Program-made: the position numbers and the translations under genes
The notes under the pieces: model-generated
The model's database searches: none
Told to the model about the DNA's origin: nothing
What the model saw: only the letters and a program-made list of their open reading frames with translations
From: Maricaulis maris_C
GTDB lineage: Bacteria; Pseudomonadota; Alphaproteobacteria; Caulobacterales; Maricaulaceae
Assembly (NCBI RefSeq): GCF_049116555.1
Contig: NZ_JAGDYT010000006.1
Location: 248,001-312,000 of the forward strand
Direction of reading: 5' to 3'
DNA length: 64,000 nt
Part shown: positions 1-8,382 of the stretch, piece after piece
Layout of the letters: each line of letters starts with the position of its first letter
How positions within the stretch are numbered: position 1 is the stretch's first letter

Positions 1-2
1 AT

Positions 3-1316
3 GATGCCGAGGGCGAGAAGGTCCAGGTCCGCGGCATCTGGGATGGCGAGGCGGAAGCGCGCTTTGTCGCCGAGGAGATCGAGAACTGGGTCTCCGGGCA
101 GCGTGCCTATTCCGACAGCGCGGTGCTGGTCCGGGCCGCCTGGCAGATGCGTGCCTTTGAAGACCGCTTCATCATGCTGGGTCTGCCCTACAAGGTGATC
201 GGCGGGCCGCGCTTCTTCGAGCGCGCCGAGGTCCGCGACGCCCACGCCTATCTGCGCCTGGTCCGCTCACCGGAAGACGATCTCGCCTTCGAGCGCATCG
301 TCAACACGCCCAAGCGCGGCATTGGCGACACCACGGTCCAGAAAATCGCCATGACCGCCCGCGCCATGGGCGTTCCAATGACCGAAGCGACCCGGGTCAT
401 GCTCGGCACCGACGAGATCCGGGGCAAGGCCCGCACGGCGCTGGGTGTGTTTCTGCGCGATGTCGAACGCTGGCGGGAACAGTCCGAACAAAGCCGGCTG
501 GACGAGCTGGCCGAGATAATCCTCGACGAGAGCGGCTATACCGCCATGTGGCGCGAGGACAAGACGCCCCAGGCCGCCGGCAAGCTGGAAAACCTGAAAG
601 AACTCGTCCGCTCGATGGGCGAGTACGACACGCTGGAAGCCTATCTCGAACACGTCGCGCTTCTGACCGATGCCGATCGCAAGCCGGACGAGGACGAGAT
701 TTCCCTGATGACGCTGCACGGCGCCAAGGGCCTGGAATTCCCGCTCGTTTTCCTCCCCGGCTGGGAGGAGACCGTTTTCCCGTCCCAGCGCTCGCTGGAC
801 GAGGGTGGCACGCGGTCTTTGGAAGAAGAACGTCGCCTCGCCTATGTCGGCATCACCCGGGCCCGCGAACGCGCCATCATCACCTTCACCGCCAATCGCA
901 TGATCTATGGCCGCTGGCAGACGGTCATCCCGTCACGCTTCATTGATGAAATGCCGGTCGACCATGTCGAGGCGCGGTCGGAAACCGGCTATTATGACAG
1001 CGGCCCAGGCTTTGAAAGCGTCAGCGAAAAACCCGACGCCATGGCCTCGAGCTATTCCAGCCCCGGCTGGAAACGCTACCAGGCCAACCAGCAATCCGGC
1101 CGCCGTTCCTCACCGCCCACCATCAACGCCAAGGCGACGCTCATCGAAAGCGGCGGCTCGGACACACAAGGCACCTGGCGCGCCGGCGACCGCGTCTTCC
1201 ACGACAAGTTCGGCTACGGCACGGTGAAGAAGGCGGATGGCTCGAAATACACCGTGAAGTTCGACAAGGCCGGCGAGAAGAAAGTGGTGGAGAATTTTTT
1301 GCGGGAACTGCCTTAG
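3..1316 (+). CDS. uvrD: ATP-dependent DNA helicase UvrD/PcrA (C-terminal part, 5' end outside window)
   Basis: The reading frame is open from base 3, so the gene is cut by the window edge; about 437 residues are visible. It is a superfamily 1A 3'-5' helicase used in nucleotide-excision and mismatch repair. Seen directly: the segment HGAKGLEFPLVFL near base 715 (helicase motif V region), LAYVGITRARER near base 840 (motif VI, with the arginine finger), and a C-terminal block beginning GDRVFHDKFGYGTV, which matches the Tudor-like RNA-polymerase-binding tail of PcrA/UvrD. The Walker A half lies upstream of the window. No frameshift is visible. Rep is the main alternative, but the C-terminal tail favours UvrD/PcrA. 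Confidence 0.93.
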   Translation, partial: DAEGEKVQVRGIWDGEAEARFVAEEIENWVSGQRAYSDSAVLVRAAWQMRAFEDRFIMLGLPYKVIGGPRFFERAEVRDAHAYLRLVRSPEDDLAFERIVNTPKRGIGDTTVQKIAMTARAMGVPMTEATRVMLGTDEIRGKARTALGVFLRDVERWREQSEQSRLDELAEIILDESGYTAMWREDKTPQAAGKLENLKELVRSMGEYDTLEAYLEHVALLTDADRKPDEDEISLMTLHGAKGLEFPLVFLPGWEETVFPSQRSLDEGGTRSLEEERRLAYVGITRARERAIITFTANRMIYGRWQTVIPSRFIDEMPVDHVEARSETGYYDSGPGFESVSEKPDAMASSYSSPGWKRYQANQQSGRRSSPPTINAKATLIESGGSDTQGTWRAGDRVFHDKFGYGTVKKADGSKYTVKFDKAGEKKVVENFLRELP

Positions 1317-1323
1317 AGGCACA

Positions 1324-1478
1324 GCAGGTCCTCGCCCTTGATGGGCGAGGTGGCTGGACGCGTCAGCGGCCAGACGGAGTGGGTGATGGACGGGCGGTGC
1401 AGGAACGCTGCGCGTTTCACCCGATCCGACCCGGCGCTTCGCGCCGGCCCACCTTCCCCATCAAGGGGAAGGACCTCG
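1324..1478. repeat. REPIN-like element with about 39-bp inverted ends
   Basis: The first 39 bases (1324-1362) and the last 39 (1440-1478) are inverted copies matching at roughly 32 positions by eye. Each end itself folds: cctcgccc/gggcgagg at 1330-1350 and ccttcccc/ggggaagg at 1453-1474. A related copy of bases 1360-1478 lies at 62415-62522, 61 kb away. Two REP-like hairpins in inverted orientation is the defining layout of REP doublets (REPINs). The left hairpin lies just after the uvrD stop and could also work as a terminator, although no U-tract follows. Confidence 0.6.
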
Positions 1479-1502
1479 TTCCGCACTGTATCAATTCCCG
1501 TC

Positions 1503-1598
1503 TGTCATCCCGGCCACCCGCCTTCACGGGCGCAGGCTGGAGCGAGTGGGACCCGGACAGGCGCCCTGATCAGGCCAGGGCGTCCGTCCGGGATGACA
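1503..1598. repeat. Palindromic intergenic element with 11-bp terminal inverted repeats
   Basis: The ends tgtcatcccgg (1503-1513) and ccgggatgaca (1588-1598) are exact inverted copies. An inner stem cgccctg/cagggcg lies between them, so the RNA or single strand could form a long hairpin. Related tcatccc and gggatgaca words occur in the gaps at 52230-52270 and 62270-62305. There is no coding sign. It looks like a dispersed non-autonomous intergenic repeat. Confidence 0.55.
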
Positions 1599-1650
1599 AA
1601 TCCTGTGTTTCGGGGAAGGTTGGATGCTCGAACCCAACCCAAGAGCCCCT

Positions 1651-2577
1651 ATGATCCGCCCCCTCATTCTCGCCGCTATCCTCCTCGCCGCCTGCCAGCC
1701 CGAACCGGCGATGCCGCATGTCGACCCGCATGCCGAGGCCCGTCCCATCACATGGGACCAGCTTCTCGACCGACCCCGCGAGGCGGCGAGGGTGCGGATC
1801 GCCTTTGGCGAGGGCGAGCTGGAATTCGGCGAGTTGTGGCTGCCCGAGGGTGACGGACCGTTTCCGGTCGTGGCCATGGTCCATGGCGGCTGCTGGCTGT
1901 CGCAGATACCCGGAACGATCCTGCAGGATTATGTCGCGGCCGACCTGCGCGATCACGGGATTGCTGTGTGGAATCTTGAATATGCCCGGATCGGGCATGA
2001 GACAGGCGGCTGGCCGGGGACGTTCACCGACATTGCCGACGGGATGGATCATCTGCGCGCCGTCGCGGAGGATTATCCGCTCGATCTCGACCGCCTGGTT
2101 GTGACCGGTCATTCCGCCGGTGGGCATCTCGCCCTGTGGGCAGCCGCGCGCGGCGGCCTGCCCGAAGACAGCCCCGCCTGGCGCGCCGATCCTTTGCTGC
2201 CCGATGCCGTGGTCACCCTGGCCGGGATCAATGACCTTGCCGATTACCGCGCCCACGGTCCGGGACGCTGCGGCGAACCGGACACGGTCGACAGCCTGAT
2301 CGGCCCGGTCGACGGGCAGACGCGCGCCCTGATGGCCCAGGTCTCACCAGGCTCGATGGCCGGGATCGCGGTCGACCAGGTGATCATCTCCGGCGAGCTC
2401 GACCTGATCGTGCCGCCGGTCCTCGGAGAGCGCTACACCATCCTCGCCCATGCGCGCGGCGACACGGTGCGCCATATCGGGCTGCCGGAAGCCGGGCATG
2501 TCGAGCTGATCGATCCGACCGCGCCGGCCTGGCAGGAGATCCGCGCCGAGCTGATCGAGGCGCTGGCAGCGGAGTAA
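1651..2577 (+). CDS. Alpha/beta-hydrolase (esterase/lipase-like) lipoprotein
   Basis: 308 residues. The start was chosen so that a lipoprotein signal begins the protein: a short hydrophobic stretch then LLAAC, with Cys15 as the predicted lipidated residue. An upstream in-frame ATG at 1624 would bury this signal. Seen: HGG oxyanion motif (78-80), GHSAGG nucleophile elbow (Ser155), a late Asp in SGELD and a His in EAGHVEL that can complete the triad. The family resembles BD-FAE/kynurenine-formamidase-type esterases; the substrate cannot be told. It sits alone between a repeat-rich gap and prmA. Probably anchored in the envelope facing the periplasm. Confidence 0.8.
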   Translation: MIRPLILAAILLAACQPEPAMPHVDPHAEARPITWDQLLDRPREAARVRIAFGEGELEFGELWLPEGDGPFPVVAMVHGGCWLSQIPGTILQDYVAADLRDHGIAVWNLEYARIGHETGGWPGTFTDIADGMDHLRAVAEDYPLDLDRLVVTGHSAGGHLALWAAARGGLPEDSPAWRADPLLPDAVVTLAGINDLADYRAHGPGRCGEPDTVDSLIGPVDGQTRALMAQVSPGSMAGIAVDQVIISGELDLIVPPVLGERYTILAHARGDTVRHIGLPEAGHVELIDPTAPAWQEIRAELIEALAAE

Positions 2578-2723
2578 GGCTACGGCACAAACGGGCCCCA
2601 TCATCCTTGTTTGTCCTGCCGGGAAGCGCTCGTATCCGGACCCACAAACTCCCCCCACACCCCTCCCTGCTTGATTTCCGCCGCGCCAGCGTCCACACCC
2701 GCGGCCTGATCCGGAGACCGCCC

Positions 2724-3584
2724 ATGACCACGCTTTGGCGCCTGACTGCCCTGTCCGATTTTGCCACCCTGGCGGATGTCGTCGAACGCCTCGACGAGAC
2801 CTATCCGCCGGTCGCGCTGAGCTGGGCGATCTTCGAGGAAGGCCCGACAGCCCGCCTGGACGTGCTCTTCCAGTCCATGCCCGATGAAGCCGGCTTCCGC
2901 GCCGCCTCGGGCATCAGTGACGACATCCCGGTCGAGTTCGGACCCCTGCCGGAAGAAGACTGGGTGCGGCTGTCCCTGCAGGGTCTCAAACCGGTTGATG
3001 CCGGCCGTTTCACCCTCTTCGGCGCCCATGATCGCGACGCGGTGGCCACCGGCCAGATCGGGATCGAAATTGAAGCCGGACCGGCGTTTGGCACCGGCCA
3101 TCACGGCACCACGCGCGGCTGCCTGATCGCCTTCTCCGAGATGCTCGACGCCGGCTCCGAACCCAAGACCGTCTTCGATCTGGGCTGTGGCACTGCCGTC
3201 CTGGCGATCGCGGCGGCCAAGGCTCTTCCGGGAGCGGAGGTCTGCGCATCCGATATCGACCCGGAAGCCGTCGAGGAAAGCGCGGAGAACTGCACGAAGA
3301 ACACCACACCCGGCATTGACTGCTTTGTCGCGGAAGGCCTCGACCACCCCAAGCTTGCCGGTCGCCAGTTCGAGCTGATCTTCGCCAATATCCTCGCCGG
3401 CCCGCTGGTCGAACTGGCTCCCGGCGTCGCAGACATCCTGGCACCGGGCGGCAAGGTCATCCTGTCCGGCCTGCTGACCGAACAGGAAACATGGGTCCGA
3501 GCCGCATACGAGGCCGCCGGCCTCAGCGTCCACCGCCAGTCGCCTCTGGAAGGCTGGGAGACGCTGATCGCCAGCAAGGCCTAG
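2724..3584 (+). CDS. prmA: Ribosomal protein L11 methyltransferase
   Basis: 286 residues. A class I SAM-dependent methyltransferase expected to trimethylate ribosomal protein L11 in the cytosol. Seen: motif I as DLGCGTAVLAIAAA (about residues 152-165) and the PrmA-typical NILAGPLVEL (about 222-231), the post-I/IV block that binds the target amine. The start ATG is preceded by ccggag at proper distance; the frame stays open upstream to 2607 but that part is not protein-like. The length agrees with the family (about 290). It is monocistronic here, with a convergent neighbour four bases downstream. Confidence 0.93.
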   Translation: MTTLWRLTALSDFATLADVVERLDETYPPVALSWAIFEEGPTARLDVLFQSMPDEAGFRAASGISDDIPVEFGPLPEEDWVRLSLQGLKPVDAGRFTLFGAHDRDAVATGQIGIEIEAGPAFGTGHHGTTRGCLIAFSEMLDAGSEPKTVFDLGCGTAVLAIAAAKALPGAEVCASDIDPEAVEESAENCTKNTTPGIDCFVAEGLDHPKLAGRQFELIFANILAGPLVELAPGVADILAPGGKVILSGLLTEQETWVRAAYEAAGLSVHRQSPLEGWETLIASKA

Positions 3585-3588
3585 CCGC

Positions 3589-4635
3589 CTATTCCTCTGT
3601 CGCCGCGTTGTCGAGACCGGCAAACAAATCGGCCAGTTCAATCGAGAGCGCCTGCAGGTTTTCGCTGTCGGCATTGCCGGTCAGCGCGACCGAGACTTGC
3701 GGTTCGACATAGACGATCAGGAAGGCGCGTCCGCCCGGCGAGCCTCCCGAATGGGCGGCATAGTGCAGGTCAACTCGCTCGGAATGGCCTGCCCAGGGAC
3801 CAGGCAGATCGCTCCAGGTGTCCAGGTCAACGAGCTCGCCTGCTGCCAGGGCATCGCCCATCGCGGCAAGATCACGTGAACTGGCCAGGAGGCCGCCCGC
3901 CCCGAATTTGCACTCGGCGGACAGGCCCTCAATCATTTGCGGCCCCTCGCCCAGATCGACCCAGTTGGTCGCCTTTTCGGCCTCCTCTGAATCCCGCCGT
4001 GCCCGGTAGTTTCCGCCGAGAGCCGCCAGCATCGCCGCGTCAAAACTGTCAGTTTCGGTCAACCGGACAAGCAGATGACTGAGCAGAACATAGCCATATG
4101 TGGAATAGGTCATCTCTCCGTCCGCGAGCGGGGAGAGCGGGGCGTCGATGAAGTGACCCAGCGCATCGGCTGGCGTGTCACAGCGCCGGTCCGAAAAGCT
4201 GATCCAATCCTCCCGCGAGGAATAGTGACGCACGCCGGCGCGATGCTCGAGCAGGTCTCGGAGCGTGACGGCGCCATAATGCGCAGGCAAGTCCGGATCG
4301 ATCTGGCGAACCGGTGTTTCGAGGTCGAGCCCCCGGGTCTGCTCAAGCCGCGCATAGGCCAGCGCGGTCAGCATTTTTGCGACTGAGTAGAAATTGTAGT
4401 CGTGGTCGACGCCGTCGGCATCGTCGCGCTCCCAGCCCGCCTCCGCTTCCCAGACAATCTCGCCGGCGACCATCACCGTGGCGTTGAGCGCCGGATAGGT
4501 GGCGGCGAGCGGTTCGAAGGCGGCTTGGGCCTGGTCGGCGACAGTCGGGGTCGCAAGCTGGCCGGTTACACTCAGCCAGAGACTTGCGGCTCCGGCACTT
4601 GCGGTGAAAAAACTTCCAATCGTCAGCATCTGCAT
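3589..4635 (-). CDS. Serine beta-lactamase-like / LACTB-like hydrolase, exported
   Basis: 348 residues from the preferred start; an ATG at 4698 is possible but would put a non-hydrophobic stretch ahead of the signal-like segment. Seen: SxxK active-site motif SVAK (Ser84, Lys87), second motif YST (about 177) within YSTYGYVLL, and third motif HSGGSPGG (about 295). YST instead of YxN, followed by YG, resembles LACTB and related serine peptidases more than class C beta-lactamases. Likely acts in the periplasm as a peptidase or esterase; antibiotic hydrolysis is not implied. It is divergent from the LytTR regulator at 4712, which may regulate it. Confidence 0.75.
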   Translation of the reverse strand: MQMLTIGSFFTASAGAASLWLSVTGQLATPTVADQAQAAFEPLAATYPALNATVMVAGEIVWEAEAGWERDDADGVDHDYNFYSVAKMLTALAYARLEQTRGLDLETPVRQIDPDLPAHYGAVTLRDLLEHRAGVRHYSSREDWISFSDRRCDTPADALGHFIDAPLSPLADGEMTYSTYGYVLLSHLLVRLTETDSFDAAMLAALGGNYRARRDSEEAEKATNWVDLGEGPQMIEGLSAECKFGAGGLLASSRDLAAMGDALAAGELVDLDTWSDLPGPWAGHSERVDLHYAAHSGGSPGGRAFLIVYVEPQVSVALTGNADSENLQALSIELADLFAGLDNAATEE

Positions 4636-4647
4636 TCCTGTTGTTGA

Positions 4648-4663
4648 CTTGCCCCCCGGCAAG
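4648..4663. promoter_or_regulatory. Small inverted repeat in the LACTB-like / LytTR divergent region
   Basis: cttgcc (4648-4653) and ggcaag (4658-4663) are exact inverted copies with a 4-base spacer, between the start at 4635 and the regulator start at 4712. A ttgact word (4645-4650) overlaps it and could be a -35 element. LytTR proteins usually bind spaced direct repeats, so this is only a weak operator candidate. Confidence 0.3.
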
Positions 4664-4711
4664 AGGCGCTCATGCCGGGCAATCAGGGCCTCGCCCACCG
4701 GAAAAGGATGA

Positions 4712-6190
4712 ATGGCTCACCTCATGGCTGGATGGCTCAAGATAATCTCAGATCGGCGCCCCGGCCTCGAAAGTGTCGGCCTTGTGTTGCTGGCGCTCCT
4801 TTTCCTTTTGACCGCGCCACAGCCAACGATCGACGCGCGCATGCCGGCGACGGTCCGCTATATCGCTGTCGATGTCGGACTGGAGCGCCTTCTCGAAAGC
4901 CCGGCGGACGGTGAGAGGCTCGCCTATCGCAGCATTGAGCGCCCGGGCACGGCCGGCTGGCTGGTCTGGGATGACGTGCCGATCTCACAGGATGGACCGC
5001 CGCCCGCCATCAGCACATCCGGCCCGTTTTCAGCGACGCTCTGGTTCAATGGTGAGTTGATCGGTGAAAAGGGGCAGCCCGGCGTCGATGCGGCGGGCGA
5101 GACAGCCGGCCCGATCGACAGTCTCTTCGCGGTTCCGGCCCGCTTGATCCAGCCTGATGGCAACCAGCTCGTCATGCGCCTGTCCAGTCACCGGGCCGGC
5201 TACACGCCCTACAGCCTGGTCCAGTCCCTCTTCGTCATGCCTTACAGCGCCGAGACCAGACGACCCGTTCGCTATTATCTTCCACTGGCCATTCTCGGTG
5301 CCGGGCTGGTCGCGCTTGGCCTCGCTTTCGCCCTGCGGTCCCGCAGAATTGGCGACGGTCGCGGTCTCTGGCTGGCGCTTGCCCTGACCGGGCTGACAAT
5401 CGCCGGTCTGGCGGAAATTTCCCGGTCGATGATCAATTATCCCTATGACTGGCATCAGCCGCGCCAGGCGGCCAGTCTCATCGGCCTCGCCCTATTCGGA
5501 CTTGCCCTGTTGCGTTTTGCCCAGCAACGCTGGACGGCGCCGGGGCGGTCGGCAGCCATCTGGATGGGAATGACGGGGCTGGCCGCGCTGATCGGCGTTT
5601 TTGCGATGACCGGCTATGACGCCAAGTCTGCCACCGTCACTGCGTGTCTGACGGGCTCGACCGCCCTCTGGATGGCCTGGCGCGGCGATGGCGCGGCCCG
5701 GACTCTCGCGATCGGGCTGGCGATCATTCCCGCCTATGCGCTTTTGCTGCCGTCGGACCTGATCGATCGCGGCATTTACGCCCTGGTACTGGGATTGCTG
5801 GCCTTGCCCGCCATTCGCTGGCCGGACTTTCTCCAACCCGCACCGGCGACGGGGCCCGCCATTCTCGCACTGCAATCCACCGGACGCCTGACACGCCTGT
5901 CCTGTCCGAACATTGTCCATCTCGCGGCAGCCGGGAATTACACCGAAGTGCATATGCACGGCGGCGCGACTCATCTGGACAATCGCAATCTGAGCGCACT
6001 GCTCGACCTGTTGCCGGCCGACTTCATCCGCGTGCACCGCTCACACGCGGTCAATCTGCAACAGGTCGAGGCGCTGACCAGCGAGGTCGGCAGTCGCTAC
6101 CAGCTCGAACTCAGGAATGGCGCATCGATCCCGGTCAGTCGCCGCGAGGTGGCCGGTCTGCGGGAACGCCTGGCCGGCCGAAAGGCGTGA
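4712..6190 (+). CDS. Membrane-bound LytTR-domain transcription regulator
   Basis: 492 residues. Layout: an N-terminal hydrophobic segment (about 22-38), an extracytoplasmic region to about 185, about seven consecutive hydrophobic segments (about 188-375), then a C-terminal LytTR DNA-binding domain (about 387-492, containing GNYTEVH and FIRVHRSHAVN). This looks like a 7TM sensor of the 7TMR-DISM type joined directly to the DNA-binding domain without a kinase, so signal sensing and promoter binding would occur in one polypeptide at the membrane. RBS aaaagga lies just upstream. The divergent LACTB-like hydrolase is the obvious candidate target. The ligand is unknown. Confidence 0.82.
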   Translation: MAHLMAGWLKIISDRRPGLESVGLVLLALLFLLTAPQPTIDARMPATVRYIAVDVGLERLLESPADGERLAYRSIERPGTAGWLVWDDVPISQDGPPPAISTSGPFSATLWFNGELIGEKGQPGVDAAGETAGPIDSLFAVPARLIQPDGNQLVMRLSSHRAGYTPYSLVQSLFVMPYSAETRRPVRYYLPLAILGAGLVALGLAFALRSRRIGDGRGLWLALALTGLTIAGLAEISRSMINYPYDWHQPRQAASLIGLALFGLALLRFAQQRWTAPGRSAAIWMGMTGLAALIGVFAMTGYDAKSATVTACLTGSTALWMAWRGDGAARTLAIGLAIIPAYALLLPSDLIDRGIYALVLGLLALPAIRWPDFLQPAPATGPAILALQSTGRLTRLSCPNIVHLAAAGNYTEVHMHGGATHLDNRNLSALLDLLPADFIRVHRSHAVNLQQVEALTSEVGSRYQLELRNGASIPVSRREVAGLRERLAGRKA

Positions 6191-6352
6191 TCAGGCGCGC
6201 TTGCCCTTGAGGCCGAAACTGGCAAGGAAAGCATTGACGTCATTGGTGCGCGGCAAAGCGCGGATTCCACTGCGCGAACGATTGCGCTCCATCGAGCGAT
6301 TGAGCATGTCGTTGGCGTTCATGGCGCGCCAGTCATCAATCCCGTACAGCAT
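6191..6352 (-). CDS. Small basic protein, 53 aa, unknown
   Basis: An ATG-initiated frame of 53 codons is preceded by a strong Shine-Dalgarno (aaaggag) six bases before the start. The protein begins MLYGIDDWRAMNAND, is rich in Arg, Asn and Ser in the middle (NRSMERNRSRSGIR), and ends in FGLKGKRA; net charge is clearly positive. It has no signal peptide, membrane segment or cysteine. It is convergent with the LytTR gene, whose stop is immediately adjacent. The good RBS and protein-like composition support a real gene, but no family is recognised; possible nucleic-acid binding is guesswork from charge only. Confidence 0.6.
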   Translation of the reverse strand: MLYGIDDWRAMNANDMLNRSMERNRSRSGIRALPRTNDVNAFLASFGLKGKRA

Positions 6353-6543
6353 GGGAAACTCCTTTGAATTCCCCGCGCTTTAGCCATGGATTTTCGCCGC
6401 TGCGAAGCACCGCTTCCGCAAGCCTGGGCTGCGCAAATGCATGGCATCGCAAACAAGCCATGCGCAAGGCCAGGTGCGGACCCCGGTCACCCCTCCGCTG
6501 ACAAGCATTGAACCGCCCCCGCGACGCGCCTACCTTGCCCGCC

Positions 6544-8382
6544 ATGACCCAGATGATTTCCCAGACTTTCGACGTTAAGGGCGGCCCGCATTTTGGCCGC
6601 GAAAACCTGCCCAAGCTGCGCGCCGCGCTGACCACGCTTGGCCTGGACGGTTTCCTCATTCCGCATGAGGATGAGTATGACAATGAATACCTGCCGGACT
6701 GCAATGAGCGGCTGCTGTGGGCAACCGGTTTCTCCGGCTCTGCCGGTGCCGCGATCGTCATGCTCGACCGTGCCGCACTCCTGGTCGACGGCCGTTACAC
6801 GGCGCAGGGTCGCCAGCAGACCGACACCAGCCTGTTCGACCAGTGTGATCTGGTTGGCCAGGGCCTTTACGGCTGGATCGAGGAGCATGGCCGCACGGGT
6901 GAGAAGATCGGCTATGACGCGCGCCTGCACAGCCCGGCCGCGCTGGATCTGCTGAAAACTGCCGCCATGCGCGCTGGCGTCGAGCTGGTCTCGGTCGACA
7001 CCAATCCGATCGACGCCGCGTGGACCGATCGTCCCGCCGCGCCGAAGGCCGACATTATTCCCCACCCGATCGAGTTCTCCGGCGAGGACCATGCCTCCAA
7101 GCGCCAGCGCATCGGTATTGCGATCGAACGCGGCGGCGCCGACGTCGCCGTGATCACGGCACCGCCGTCAATCGCCTGGCTCTTCAATGTCCGTGGCGGC
7201 GATGTCTCCCGCTCGCCCCTGCCGCTGTCCGCCGCCCTGATCCACAAGGATGGCAGCGCAACCTTCTTCGTCGACCCGGATAAGCTGACTGACGAAACCC
7301 GCTCCCATTTGGGCAATGAGATCGCGGTACGCCCGGAGAGCGAATTCGGGGCTGGCCTGTCCGAGCTTGAAGGGAAAACGGTCCGCGTCGACCCGACCAC
7401 GGCTTCAGCCTGGGTCTTCGAGACGCTGAAATCCGGCGGTGCCGAGGTTCAGTCGCTGGAAGACCCGGTGATGCGTCCCAAGGCCGCCAAGAACCCGGCC
7501 GAAGTGGAAGGCTCGCGCCAGGCCCATATCCGCGACGGTGGTGCCATCACCCGTTTCCTGCACTGGCTCGACACCGAAGCCCAGTCCGGTGAGGTCGACG
7601 AGATCCAGGCCGCGCAGAAACTGGAAGCCCTGCGCAAGGAATTGCCGGAGCTGCGGGATTTGTCCTTCGACACGATCTCGGGCGCCCAGGGCAATGCGGC
7701 TTTCGCCCACTACCGTGTATCGGAAGCCTCCAACCTCAAGCTCGCACCGGGCTCTCTCTTCCTGGTCGATAGTGGCGGACAGTATCCGGACGGAACAACG
7801 GACATCACCCGGACTGTGCCGATTGGCGATCCGACAGCGGAGATGAAGGCGCAATATACCCGCGTCCTCAAGGGCCATATCGCCCTGTCCATGGTCCGCT
7901 TCCCCGTCGGCACGACCGGCACCCAGCTCGACATTCTCGCCCGTTTCCCGCTCTGGCAGGCCGGCTTCGACTATGACCACGGCACCGGCCATGGCGTCGG
8001 CAGCTTCCTCGGCGTGCACGAAGGCCCGCAGCGGATTTCCAAGGCGCCCAATGCCGTCGCGCTGGAGCCGGGCATGATCCTGTCCAACGAGCCGGGCTAC
8101 TACAAGGAAGACGGGTTCGGCATCCGGATCGAGAATCTGCAAGTCGTGACCGACGCCGCGATGATTCCCGGCGGCGAGCGCGCAATGCTGGGTTTTGAGA
8201 CCGTGACCATGGCCCCGATACACAAGGGCCTGATCGACACACATCTGCTCACCGCCGACGAAATCACCTGGCTGGACACCTATCACGCCCTTGTGCGCGA
8301 CCGCGTCCTGTCCCTGGTCGATGGCGAGTGCGCGGACTGGCTGATCAAGGCGACCGAGCCGATTGCGGGAGCCACGCCCTAG
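6544..8382 (+). CDS. pepP: Xaa-Pro aminopeptidase, M24B family, three-domain type
   Basis: 612 residues; start taken at the ATG giving MTQMISQ, 12 codons after an upstream in-frame ATG that lies in poorly coding sequence. Two creatinase-N domains occupy about 1-320, the pita-bread M24 catalytic domain about 325-545, and a short C-terminal M24 extension follows, as in eukaryotic cytosolic aminopeptidase P. Metal ligands are visible: Asp in VDSGGQY and DGTTDITR, His in GTGHGVGSFLG, Glu in SNEPGYY and RIENL. It removes N-terminal residues preceding proline, in the cytosol. The next gene starts on its stop codon. Confidence 0.92.
   Translation: MTQMISQTFDVKGGPHFGRENLPKLRAALTTLGLDGFLIPHEDEYDNEYLPDCNERLLWATGFSGSAGAAIVMLDRAALLVDGRYTAQGRQQTDTSLFDQCDLVGQGLYGWIEEHGRTGEKIGYDARLHSPAALDLLKTAAMRAGVELVSVDTNPIDAAWTDRPAAPKADIIPHPIEFSGEDHASKRQRIGIAIERGGADVAVITAPPSIAWLFNVRGGDVSRSPLPLSAALIHKDGSATFFVDPDKLTDETRSHLGNEIAVRPESEFGAGLSELEGKTVRVDPTTASAWVFETLKSGGAEVQSLEDPVMRPKAAKNPAEVEGSRQAHIRDGGAITRFLHWLDTEAQSGEVDEIQAAQKLEALRKELPELRDLSFDTISGAQGNAAFAHYRVSEASNLKLAPGSLFLVDSGGQYPDGTTDITRTVPIGDPTAEMKAQYTRVLKGHIALSMVRFPVGTTGTQLDILARFPLWQAGFDYDHGTGHGVGSFLGVHEGPQRISKAPNAVALEPGMILSNEPGYYKEDGFGIRIENLQVVTDAAMIPGGERAMLGFETVTMAPIHKGLIDTHLLTADEITWLDTYHALVRDRVLSLVDGECADWLIKATEPIAGATP

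Larger units (their letters stand above)
1317..1650. other. Gene-free stretch with two repeat elements
   Basis: No credible gene lies in these 334 bases; short open frames here lack coding character. The stretch holds a REPIN-like element with inverted ends (1324-1478) and a second element with 11-bp perfect terminal inverted repeats (1503-1598), both described separately. Confidence 0.7.

Noticed and set aside
3589..4635. Call of an antibiotic-resistance beta-lactamase
   Set aside because: The YST motif and overall pattern fit LACTB-like peptidases; resistance cannot be inferred.
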